Assembly (NCBI GenBank): GCA_016293265.1
Contig: JAEDEN010000072.1
Coordinates: 1-8,072, forward strand
Direction: 5' to 3'
Length of the DNA: 8,072 nucleotides
Origin: Oscillospiraceae bacterium
Lineage (GTDB): Bacteria > Bacillota > Clostridia > Oscillospirales > Oscillospiraceae
In this document: piece by piece, positions 1-5,694 of the stretch
Layout of the letters: each line of letters starts with the position of its first letter
Position numbering within the stretch: position 1 is the stretch's first letter
Made by a program: the position numbers and the translations under genes
The notes under the pieces: model-generated
What the model saw: only the letters and a program-made list of their open reading frames with translations
Told to the model about the DNA's origin: nothing
The model's database searches: none

Positions 1-38
1 TCCCTGCCAGTTTATGCAAGACGGGGGAAAAAGGCGCA

Positions 39-72
39 AAAAACCAGGGGCGCATTTGCGCCCCTGGTTTTT
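39..72 (-). terminator. Rho-independent terminator of fba
   Basis: A perfect 15-base-pair inverted repeat (arms 39-53 and 58-72, loop ATTT) lies 16 bases past the fba stop codon. Read on the minus strand, the GC-rich core (GGGGCGC/GCGCCCC) is followed by a run of U from the A-tract at 38-43. The arms also end in T on the plus strand (68-72), so the hairpin could stop transcription arriving from the left as well. Confidence 0.9.
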
Positions 73-88
73 ATTCAGGAGGGATTTC

Positions 89-1027
89 TCAGAAAGCCTT
101 GTGGTCGCAGCCCAGGACGTTTACGATCTTGTGAGCAACCAGCTCCTTAATCGCAGCGCGGGCGGGCTTGAGATACTGGCGGGGATCGAAATGATCGGGA
201 TGCTGAGCGAAGTACTCGCGGATGGTGGCGGTCATGGCAAGACGCAGGTCGGAGTCGATGTTGATCTTGCAGACGGACAGAGACGCAGCTTGACGGAGCT
301 GGTCCTCGGGCACGCCGATGGCACCGGGCATATTGCCGCCATACTGGTTGATCTTGGCCACCAGGTCCTGGGGCACGGAGGAAGAGCCGTGGAGGACGAT
401 GGGGAAACCGGGCAGACGCTTGGAGACCTCTTCCAGAACGTCAAAGCGGAGCTGAGGCTTGGTGCCGGGCTTGAACTTGTAAGCACCGTGGCTGGTGCCG
501 ATGGCGATGGCCAGAGAGTCACAGCCGGTCTTGGAAACGAACTCCTCCACCTCTTCGGGATGGGTATAGGAAGAATCCTCGGCGGAGACCTTGACATCAT
601 CCTCAATACCGGCCAGGGTGCCAAGCTCGGCTTCAACGACAACACCGTGGTCGTGGGCATACTCAACGACCTTCTTGGTGATCTCAATGTTCTCAGCGAA
701 GGGCTTGGAGGAAGCGTCAATCATGACGGAGGTGAAACCGCCGTCAATGCAGCTCTTGCAGGTCTCGAAGCTGTCGCCGTGGTCCAGGTGCAGGCAGATG
801 GGCAGGCCGGTCTCGATGACGGCAGCCTCCACCAGCTTGGTGAGGTAGGTGTGGTTTGCGTAGGCGCGGGCACCCTTGGAAACCTGCAGGATCAGGGGAG
901 CTTCCAGTTCCTTGGCAGCCTCAGTGATGCCCTGAACGATTTCCATGTTGTTGACGTTGAAAGCACCGATGGCGTAACCGCCGTCATAAGCCTTCTTGAA
1001 CATCTCAGTAGTAGTAACCAGTGGCAT
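89..1027 (-). CDS. fba: Class II fructose-bisphosphate aldolase
   Basis: Cytoplasmic zinc enzyme of glycolysis and gluconeogenesis. It reversibly splits fructose 1,6-bisphosphate into dihydroxyacetone phosphate and glyceraldehyde 3-phosphate. The 312-residue product has the class II TIM-barrel signatures. The LDHGDSFE motif at 81-88 holds the presumed catalytic Asp82 and zinc ligand His83. VEAELG follows at 131-136, and the other zinc ligands are His180 (GTSHG) and His213 (VLHGSS). The phosphate-binding loop NIDSDLRLA starts at 256. Length is normal for the shorter class II aldolases. The ATG at 1027 is preceded by AGGAG at 1038-1042 with 10-base spacing. The gene is divergent from pfp, whose product makes its substrate. 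It has a leader of about 120 bases from the predicted promoter and its own terminator. Nothing in the protein looks degraded. A tagatose-bisphosphate aldolase role is the main alternative but less likely beside a phosphofructokinase. Confidence 0.95.
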   Translation of the reverse strand: MPLVTTTEMFKKAYDGGYAIGAFNVNNMEIVQGITEAAKELEAPLILQVSKGARAYANHTYLTKLVEAAVIETGLPICLHLDHGDSFETCKSCIDGGFTSVMIDASSKPFAENIEITKKVVEYAHDHGVVVEAELGTLAGIEDDVKVSAEDSSYTHPEEVEEFVSKTGCDSLAIAIGTSHGAYKFKPGTKPQLRFDVLEEVSKRLPGFPIVLHGSSSVPQDLVAKINQYGGNMPGAIGVPEDQLRQAASLSVCKINIDSDLRLAMTATIREYFAQHPDHFDPRQYLKPARAAIKELVAHKIVNVLGCDHKAF

Positions 1028-1131
1028 AAATATTCATCTCCTGAAAAAATATTTGTTTTTGTCCTCTGATGCGCCCCGCCCCGGCAATTTATCAGGGGAA
1101 ACGCAAAGAATCTTGAAATTCTTTTATTCAA

Positions 1132-1153
1132 TTGGACGAAAACGATTTTCCAA
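1132..1153. promoter_or_regulatory. Imperfect dyad, possible operator at fba start
   Basis: TTGGA (1132-1136) and TCCAA (1149-1153) flank the core GAAAACGATTTTC at 1138-1150, itself an inverted repeat around a central CGA. The element lies at the predicted transcription start and early leader of fba. The central CG with A-rich and T-rich flanks resembles catabolite-responsive (LacI/CcpA-type) operators, but it departs from the cre consensus at about three positions. The regulator is unknown; this is a candidate site only. Confidence 0.3.
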
Positions 1154-1157
1154 ATAG

Positions 1158-1185
1158 ATAATATCACAAAAAAATTAAAATGCAA
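1158..1185 (-). promoter_or_regulatory. Predicted promoter of fba
   Basis: On the minus strand a TTGCAT (1180-1185) and a TATTAT (1158-1163, five of six consensus bases) are separated by 16 bases of very AT-rich sequence. The -35 box is weak, but the -10 and the A/T tract between make this the best sigma-A candidate. It predicts a leader of about 120 bases. Two weak hairpins lie in that leader: arms 1105-1111/1118-1124, and around 1066-1070/1091-1095. Confidence 0.5.
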
Positions 1186-1188
1186 GTA

Positions 1189-1217
1189 TTTACAATTCTT
1201 TTTTTCAATGATATGAT
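1189..1217 (+). promoter_or_regulatory. Predicted sigma-A promoter of pfp
   Basis: TTTACA (1189-1194) and TATGAT (1212-1217) are separated by exactly 17 bases, and each matches the vegetative consensus at five of six positions. Transcription would start near 1224, giving a leader of about 30 bases with AGGAGG at 1237-1242 before the pfp start codon. The fba promoter lies just upstream on the other strand, with the two -35 boxes only 3 bases apart, so the polymerases may compete. Confidence 0.75.
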
Positions 1218-1252
1218 ATTTTCACTTAATCTTTTTAGGAGGCTTTCCGAAA

Positions 1253-2491
1253 ATGAGCGAATTGAAAGGCGCTTGCATCGTCGGCCAGTCCGGCGGTCCT
1301 ACTTCTGTAATCAACGCCAGCGTTTACGGTGTGGTTGACACCGCGCTGAAAAATCCCAACATCACCCGCGTTCTGGGCGCAGAGCACGGCATCAAGGGCG
1401 TTTTGAATGACCGCCTGTTCGACATGGGTGAGGAAGACCCTGCCGAGCTGGAGCTGCTGAAGTATACACCCTCTTCCGCTCTGGGCTCCTGCCGCTACAA
1501 GATGAAGGACCCGGATGTGGACGATACCGATTACAAGCGCATTCTGGAGGTCTTCAAGAAGTACGACGTCCGTTATTTCTTCTATAACGGCGGTAACGAC
1601 TCCATGGACACCTGCAACAAGATTTCCAAGTATATGCAGAAGGTTGGTTACGAGTGCCGCGTCATGGGTGTGCCCAAGACCATCGACAACGACCTCTACG
1701 GCACCGACCACTGCCCCGGTTTCGCTTCTGCCGCAAAATATATCGCCACCTCCTGCATGGAAGTCTATCAGGATGCCCGGGTGTATGATACCGGCATGAT
1801 CTGCGTGGTGGAGATCATGGGCCGCCACGCCGGCTGGCTGGCCGGTGCTGCGGCCCTGGCCACCGCTTACGGCGCGGGTCCCGACCTTGTGTACCTTCCC
1901 GAGGTGGACTTCGACATGGAGCAGTTCCTGGCCGACGTGGAGCGCATCTATAAGGAAAAGGGCAACTGCATGGTGGCCGTTTCCGAAGGCATCCACTATG
2001 CCGACGGTTCCTTCGTTTCCGAGGCCAAGACCTCTGCTACCGACGGCTTCGGTCACGCCCAGTTGGGTGGTCTGGCCGCCATGCTGGCACAGATTGTGAA
2101 AGAGCGTACCGGCGCCAAGGTCCGCGGCATCGAGCTTAGCCTGCTGCAGCGCTGCGGTGCTCACCTTGCCTCCGAGACCGATATCGAGGAGTCCTATATG
2201 TCCGGCAAGGCCGCCGTTGAGAACGCCGTGGCCGGCATTACCGACAAGATGGTGGGCTTCGAGCGCAGCTATGAGGATGGCAAGTACGTCTGCCGCACCA
2301 AGCTGCTGAACCTGACCGACGTTGCCAATACGGAGAAGAAGGTCCCCCTGGAGTGGATCAATGATGCCCACAACGGTGTGGAGCAGCCCTTCATCGACTA
2401 TGCGCTGCCCCTGATTCAGGGTGAGCCCACCCTGCCTAAGCAGGATTCCCTGCCCCGCTTCGCCAAGCTGAAGAAGGTCCTGGCAAAGTAA
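1253..2491 (+). CDS. pfp: Pyrophosphate-dependent 6-phosphofructokinase
   Basis: Phosphorylates fructose 6-phosphate to fructose 1,6-bisphosphate in the cytoplasm. The likely donor is pyrophosphate rather than ATP, which makes the step reversible. The 412-residue protein begins with the nucleotide/phosphate loop GQSGGPTSVINAS (11-23). Two donor-specificity positions point to PPi. In GGNDS (113-117), Asp116 replaces the Gly of the ATP-type GGDGS. In PKTIDND (141-147), Lys142 replaces the Gly of PGTIDND. The catalytic Asp is in TIDND, and MGRHAGW (189-195) binds the sugar phosphate. Length exceeds the roughly 320 residues of ATP-type PfkA and fits the longer PPi group. AGGAGG sits 10 bases ahead of the ATG. 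It is a single gene with its own promoter and terminator, divergent from fba. ATP use cannot be excluded, because a few members of the long group do use ATP. Confidence 0.9.
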   Translation: MSELKGACIVGQSGGPTSVINASVYGVVDTALKNPNITRVLGAEHGIKGVLNDRLFDMGEEDPAELELLKYTPSSALGSCRYKMKDPDVDDTDYKRILEVFKKYDVRYFFYNGGNDSMDTCNKISKYMQKVGYECRVMGVPKTIDNDLYGTDHCPGFASAAKYIATSCMEVYQDARVYDTGMICVVEIMGRHAGWLAGAAALATAYGAGPDLVYLPEVDFDMEQFLADVERIYKEKGNCMVAVSEGIHYADGSFVSEAKTSATDGFGHAQLGGLAAMLAQIVKERTGAKVRGIELSLLQRCGAHLASETDIEESYMSGKAAVENAVAGITDKMVGFERSYEDGKYVCRTKLLNLTDVANTEKKVPLEWINDAHNGVEQPFIDYALPLIQGEPTLPKQDSLPRFAKLKKVLAK

Positions 2492-2503
2492 AAAAGCAAC
2501 TTG

Positions 2504-2530
2504 AAAGGAGCGGCAAATGCCGCTCCTTTT
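2504..2530 (+). terminator. Rho-independent terminator of pfp
   Basis: Inverted repeat AAAGGAGCGGC (2504-2514) and GCCGCTCCTTT (2519-2529) with a four-base loop, 12 bases after the pfp stop codon. It runs into TTTT at 2527-2530. The U-tract is short, but the stem is perfect and the position is right. Confidence 0.8.
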
Positions 2531-2541
2531 CGTATTATGGC

Positions 2542-2580
2542 GGAAAGAAAGCAGCGATACCGAAATGCCCGGCATCGCTG
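2542..2580 (-). terminator. Probable terminator of coaX
   Basis: Arms 2552-2562 and 2570-2580 form an 11-base-pair stem with a 7-base loop, shortly after the coaX stop codon. The only imperfect pair (2559/2573) is A with C on the plus strand but a G-U pair in minus-strand RNA. The stem is followed on that strand by a U-rich tail (complement of 2542-2551). Both features fit termination of the minus-strand transcript. Confidence 0.55.
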
Positions 2581-2587
2581 ATCTCTT

Positions 2588-3358
2588 TCATTTATTCTTT
2601 TGATAGATGGTCCAAAGGCCCTCCATCAGAAGGTACTTATCGTAGACGATCTTGTTTTTACAGTAGCGGACGATAACAGGGGCGTTGCCGCCAGTGGCCA
2701 CGACGCTCAGTTCCTGCCCTGCAAACTGCTCCCGGATGCGGTCGATAATGCCATCCAGCATACCGGCGGTGCCGTAAACAATGCCGGAGCGCATACAGTC
2801 CTCCGTGTTTTTTCCGATCAGGGCCTTGGGATGCTGGAGGGAGATATCGGGAAGCTGGGCGGCCCGGCGGCTCAGGGCCTCCAAAGAGACATTGACGCCC
2901 GGCAGCAGCAAACCTCCCTCGTAGGTCCGTCCCTCGGAAATAACGCCGATGGTGGTGGCCGTGCCCATGTCGATGGTAACGATGGGCGGATGGAATTTTT
3001 CCAGCGCCGCCACGGCGTCCGCCACGATGTCTGCACCTACCTGGGTCTGCACCGTCAGGCGCAGGTTCAGCCCTGTTTTGACTCCGGGACCCACCACCAT
3101 GGGCGGCTTGCCCAAAAGCCGCGTCAGCGCTTTTTGCATCATGAAATTCAGAGGCGGGACTACACTGCAAAGGATGGCGCCTGTTACATCCCGATAGTTA
3201 TAATTGTACAGCGTGAAAAGGTTCATCAGGTCAATGCTGATCTGATCGGCCGTCTTGCGGCTGTCCGTGTCCAGGGAAGCAAGAAATTGCAGCCTTCCGT
3301 CCTTTCCGAAAAGACCCACTGAGGTGTTGGAATTGCCCACATCGATGGCCAGCAGCAT
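2588..3358 (-). CDS. coaX: Type III pantothenate kinase
   Basis: Catalyses the first step of coenzyme A synthesis in the cytoplasm, pantothenate plus ATP to 4'-phosphopantothenate. Type III enzymes of the ASKHA fold need a monovalent cation and are not inhibited by CoA. The 256-residue protein shows the family motifs in order: DVGNSNT at 6-12 (phosphate loop, Asp6), GPGVKTGLNL at 90-99, GAD at 108-110 (active-site Asp110), DMGTATT at 130-136, GG followed by LLPG at 148-154, and ATGGNA at 221-226. The ATG at 3358 is chosen because GGGAG lies 7 bases upstream and the protein then begins MLLAIDVGN, as is usual. The in-frame ATG at 3379 has no ribosome binding site and sits about 8 bases after the predicted transcription start. 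It is transcribed alone; birA and nadR-like partners are absent here. No oddities are seen in the protein. Confidence 0.94.
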   Translation of the reverse strand: MLLAIDVGNSNTSVGLFGKDGRLQFLASLDTDSRKTADQISIDLMNLFTLYNYNYRDVTGAILCSVVPPLNFMMQKALTRLLGKPPMVVGPGVKTGLNLRLTVQTQVGADIVADAVAALEKFHPPIVTIDMGTATTIGVISEGRTYEGGLLLPGVNVSLEALSRRAAQLPDISLQHPKALIGKNTEDCMRSGIVYGTAGMLDGIIDRIREQFAGQELSVVATGGNAPVIVRYCKNKIVYDKYLLMEGLWTIYQKNK

Positions 3359-3393
3359 GTCGATTCTCCCTTCGCTCATGTTCTTTTGTTTCT

Positions 3394-3422
3394 ATGGTAT
3401 CACTTCCCGCGGCGGCTTGCAA
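3394..3422 (-). promoter_or_regulatory. Predicted promoter of coaX
   Basis: On the minus strand, TTGCAA (3417-3422) and TACCAT (3394-3399) are separated by 17 bases; each matches four of six consensus positions. The TTGCAA is self-complementary and is also the -35 box of the opposite ogt promoter. It is centred in the perfect 12-base palindrome GGCTTGCAAGCC at 3414-3425. Confidence 0.5.
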
Positions 3423-3445
3423 GCCCTCCCGAAAGAGGCTATACT
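3417..3445 (+). promoter_or_regulatory. Predicted promoter of ogt
   Basis: TTGCAA (3417-3422) and TATACT (3440-3445, five of six) are separated by exactly 17 bases. The start would be near 3452, giving a short leader of about 18 bases that still contains the AAAGGA ribosome binding site. It shares its -35 box with the divergent coaX promoter, so the two transcripts probably exclude each other in the same moment. Confidence 0.55.
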
Positions 3446-3469
3446 GGAAAAAGAAAGGATGTGCTGCCC

Positions 3470-3964
3470 ATGACCGTTCAAACGGACTATCCCTCCCCCC
3501 TCGGAAAACTGACCCTTGCCTCGGATGGGGAAGCCATCACGGGGTTGTGGCTGCCGGGGCAGAAGTATTTTGCCTCCACCCTCGCCTTTGATACTCCCAA
3601 AGACGGCACTCTCCCCGTTTTTGCCCAAGCGGAGCAGTGGTTGGATGCCTATTTTGGCGGAAAGCCCTTCCCTGCCCTGCCGCCGCTTTCTCCAGCTGGA
3701 ACCCCCTTTCGCAGGGCGGTATGGGAACTGCTGCTGGAGATCCCTTATGCAACCACCACGACCTACGGTGCCCTTGCCGAAAGGCTTGCCCAGCGCGGTA
3801 TCTATACCTCTCCACGGGCCGTAGGTGGTGCGGTAGGACACAATCCCATCTCAATTCTCATCCCCTGCCACCGGGTATTGAGCAGCGATGGGAGCCTTAC
3901 CGGCTATGCCGGAGGTCTTGAAGCCAAGCGTTTTTTGCTGGAGCTGGAACAGATGGATGCATAA
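3470..3964 (+). CDS. ogt: Methylated-DNA-[protein]-cysteine S-methyltransferase
   Basis: Suicide DNA repair protein. It flips out O6-alkylguanine (or O4-alkylthymine) and moves the alkyl group irreversibly to its own cysteine. The 164-residue protein has the small N-terminal ribonuclease-like domain (about 1-75) and the conserved C-terminal DNA-binding domain (about 78-164). The motifs are RAVGGAVGHNP at 116-126 (recognition helix and arginine finger), IPCHRV at 131-136 with acceptor Cys133, and TGYAGG at 144-149. The start at 3470 follows AAAGGA (3454-3459) with 10-base spacing. A longer in-frame reading from 3386 begins upstream of the predicted promoter and adds an unrelated-looking N-terminus, so it was not used. 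There is no AdaA-type domain, so this is a constitutive Ogt-type enzyme and not an adaptive-response Ada fusion. It is transcribed alone and converges on spoIVA. Confidence 0.94.
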   Translation: MTVQTDYPSPLGKLTLASDGEAITGLWLPGQKYFASTLAFDTPKDGTLPVFAQAEQWLDAYFGGKPFPALPPLSPAGTPFRRAVWELLLEIPYATTTTYGALAERLAQRGIYTSPRAVGGAVGHNPISILIPCHRVLSSDGSLTGYAGGLEAKRFLLELEQMDA

Positions 3965-3993
3965 CGGCACCGGGGGAAATTCCCCGGTGCCGT
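3964..3993. terminator. Shared hairpin between convergent ogt and spoIVA
   Basis: A perfect stem (3964-3975 with 3982-3993, extendable by a G-T wobble and an A-T pair inwards) fills almost the whole gap between the ogt stop codon and the spoIVA stop codon at 3998. It is very GC-rich (ACGGCACCGGGG). Neither side has a proper U-tract, so it may act as a bidirectional transcription barrier or as a 3'-end stabiliser for both messages. Confidence 0.6.
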
Positions 3994-3997
3994 AACA

Positions 3998-5473
3998 TTA
4001 TAAGATAATGCAGATGAGTCCGCCGCTGCCCTCATTGATGATGCGGGTCAGGGTTTCCTGCAGCTTTTTCCGGGCATCCTCCGGCATCCGCTTGAGCTTG
4101 GCGTGGAGGTCCTCGTTCACCAGTTCATGGAAACTGCGGCCAAACATATTGGACTGCCAGATCTTGCTGGTATCGCCCTCAAACTCCTGCAGTAGGTAAT
4201 TGACCATATCCTCAGACTGCTTTTCGTTTCCCACAATGGGCGAGACGGCCGTTTCGATGTCTGCCCGGATCATGTGGATGCTGGGGGCACTGGCTTTAAG
4301 CCGGACACCGTAGCGCCCGCCCTGTTTCATGATCTCCGGTTCCTCCAGCTTCAGTTCGTCCAGCCCCGGAACGACAATGCCGTAGCCCTTTTCCCGCACG
4401 TCCCGCAGTGCGCCGGAGACCTTATCATACTCCGCCTTCACCGCCGCAAGACGGGTCAACAAACTCATCAGGTCTCCGTCGTCTCCCACATCAAAACCGG
4501 ATTGCTGGGAAAGGGTCTGATAGAACAGCTCCCGGGGCAGCGACAGTCTTGCCCCGGCGATTCCGGTGCCAAGGTCGATGGAGATGATCTTCGCCTCACT
4601 GATATGCTCGCTTTCCCCCAGGCGTCCAATCACGCCGTCGATCTCCCGGATGTGGCGCAGTTCTCTGGCGGAGCTTCGGATGGCCTCATAGAGCCCGGCC
4701 TTGATGGGGTGGCAGGCCGGAAGGGCATCCACCCATGGCGGCAGAAAGAGATCCAGTTCCTGCATGGGAAATTCATAGAGAACCGCCTTCAAAATGGCGG
4801 CTACATCCTCTTCCTCCAGTGTCAGGCAGTTGATGGGTATACAGTTGACCTCATACCGGGAGGCAATATCCTTGGAAATGGCCTCCGCCCGTTCAGAGTG
4901 TGGGTCGGAGGAATTGAGCAGCACAATAAAAGGCTTTCCCAGTGCCTGCAGCTCCCGAATCACCCGCTCCTCCGCTTCCAAGTAGTCCTCCCGTGGAATA
5001 TCGGAGATGGTACCATCGGTGGTGATGACGATACCGATGGTGGAATGCTCCGTGATGACCTTTCGGGTTCCGATTTCCGCTGCCTCCGCCATGGGGATAT
5101 CGTGGTCGTACCAGGGCGTTGTGACCATGCGGGGCGCATCGTCCTCAAACTGGCCGATGGCTCCCCGAACCATATAGCCCACGCAGTCGATGAGGCGGAC
5201 GGAAAAGGAGGCGCCGCCTTCCAGTTGGATCTGCGCGGCCTCCTCCGGCACGAATTTAGGCTCCGCCGTCATGATGGTGCGCCCGGAACCGCTTTGGGGC
5301 AGTTCGTCCCGGGCCCGCTCCTTGCGGTAGACATTGTCGATATTGGGGATCACCTGGGTCTCCATAAATCGCTTGATAAAGGTGGATTTCCCGGTCCGTA
5401 CCGGCCCCACCACGCCGATGTAGATATCTCCCGCAGTGCGGGTAGCAATATTCTGATAGATCGTGGTATTCAT
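3998..5473 (-). CDS. spoIVA: Stage IV sporulation protein A, spore coat basement ATPase
   Basis: Structural ATPase made in the mother cell. It coats the forespore outer membrane, polymerises irreversibly on ATP hydrolysis, and forms the base on which the spore coat and cortex depend. The 491-residue product is almost the same length as the 492 residues of the Bacillus protein. The N-terminal TRAFAC-like GTPase-fold domain carries a Walker A GPVRTGKS at 23-30 (Lys29), GSGRTIMT at 62-69, and the Walker B-like strand LIDCVGY at 94-100. A middle domain and the conserved C-terminal tip ending GGLICIIL follow; the tip is the membrane/SpoVM-facing end in the known protein. The start at 5473 (MNTTIYQN) has AAAGGA at 5483-5488 with 9-base spacing. 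A longer reading from 5527 would begin upstream of the predicted transcription start. It is monocistronic and divergent from the ABC importer, and marks the organism as a spore former. Confidence 0.97.
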   Translation of the reverse strand: MNTTIYQNIATRTAGDIYIGVVGPVRTGKSTFIKRFMETQVIPNIDNVYRKERARDELPQSGSGRTIMTAEPKFVPEEAAQIQLEGGASFSVRLIDCVGYMVRGAIGQFEDDAPRMVTTPWYDHDIPMAEAAEIGTRKVITEHSTIGIVITTDGTISDIPREDYLEAEERVIRELQALGKPFIVLLNSSDPHSERAEAISKDIASRYEVNCIPINCLTLEEEDVAAILKAVLYEFPMQELDLFLPPWVDALPACHPIKAGLYEAIRSSARELRHIREIDGVIGRLGESEHISEAKIISIDLGTGIAGARLSLPRELFYQTLSQQSGFDVGDDGDLMSLLTRLAAVKAEYDKVSGALRDVREKGYGIVVPGLDELKLEEPEIMKQGGRYGVRLKASAPSIHMIRADIETAVSPIVGNEKQSEDMVNYLLQEFEGDTSKIWQSNMFGRSFHELVNEDLHAKLKRMPEDARKKLQETLTRIINEGSGGLICIIL

Positions 5474-5510
5474 AGCATCCCGTCCTTTTTCCGCTCCAAA
5501 GTCTTGTTCC

Positions 5511-5539
5511 ACTGTATGCGCCGGCACCGGAGAGTATGA
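5511..5539 (-). promoter_or_regulatory. Predicted sigma-E promoter of spoIVA
   Basis: Minus-strand TCATACT (5533-5539) matches the sigma-E -35 consensus KMATATT at six of seven positions. CATACAGT (5511-5518) matches the -10 consensus CATACAHT at seven of eight. The spacer is 14 bases, the usual sigma-E spacing. Transcription would start near 5504, about 30 bases ahead of the start codon. spoIVA is a known sigma-E regulon member in Bacillus, which agrees with this reading. Confidence 0.65.
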
Positions 5540-5612
5540 TAGGATGTCTTTCCTTGTTGCTTCTGCACAAAAGAAAAAGAGTATTCTTGGCTGTATTGGG
5601 CGAAATCCCGTA

Positions 5613-5647
5613 TTTACATTTGTGATTTACCATGGTAAACTACTAAT
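5613..5647 (+). promoter_or_regulatory. Importer promoter region with 14-base palindrome
   Basis: The perfect palindrome TTTACCATGGTAAA occupies 5626-5639. Two overlapping promoter readings exist. One is TTTACA (5613-5618) with TAAACT (5636-5641) and a 17-base spacer. The other is TTGTGA (5620-5625) with ACTAAT (5642-5647) and a 16-base spacer. In the first the palindrome overlaps the -10 box, and in the second it fills the spacer; in either case a bound dimeric regulator would block polymerase. The regulator is unknown. The leader to the binding-protein start is about 45 bases. Confidence 0.45.
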
Positions 5648-5694
5648 GAAATAAATGAATCGGAAAAGCCGGTTCGAATTTGGAGGATGAAGCG

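Noticed and set aside
14..1069. Long plus-strand open frame of 351 codons opposite fba
   Set aside because: It is the antisense of a well-recognised aldolase gene; codon bias removes stops on the other strand. Its translation is low-complexity G/L/D-rich with no known motif, and no ribosome binding site supports it.
1235..2575. Minus-strand open frame of 446 codons opposite pfp
   Set aside because: It covers the phosphofructokinase gene in antisense, including its ribosome binding site and terminator; the His/Gly/Leu-rich translation resembles no family.
3386..3469. Longer ogt reading starting at 3386
   Set aside because: The added 28 residues span the divergent promoter region and have no family match; the ATG at 3470 has a well-placed AAAGGA.
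3964..3993. GC-rich hairpin as a mobile repeat or attachment site
   Set aside because: It fits exactly between two convergent stop codons and no second copy is seen in the window, so a shared 3'-end hairpin is the simpler reading.
5474..5527. Upstream start of spoIVA adding 18 residues
   Set aside because: It would begin ahead of the predicted transcription start near 5504, and the start at 5473 has a good ribosome binding site and gives the family's usual length.
5531..5538. CATACTCT on the minus strand as the sigma-E -10 of spoIVA
   Set aside because: No suitable -35 lies 14 bases upstream, whereas the same bases form the -35 of a better-spaced pair with CATACAGT at 5511-5518.
4274..5539. 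Plus-strand open frame of 421 codons opposite spoIVA
   Set aside because: The spoIVA frame is unmistakable and full length; the opposite translation shows no domain and no start signals.
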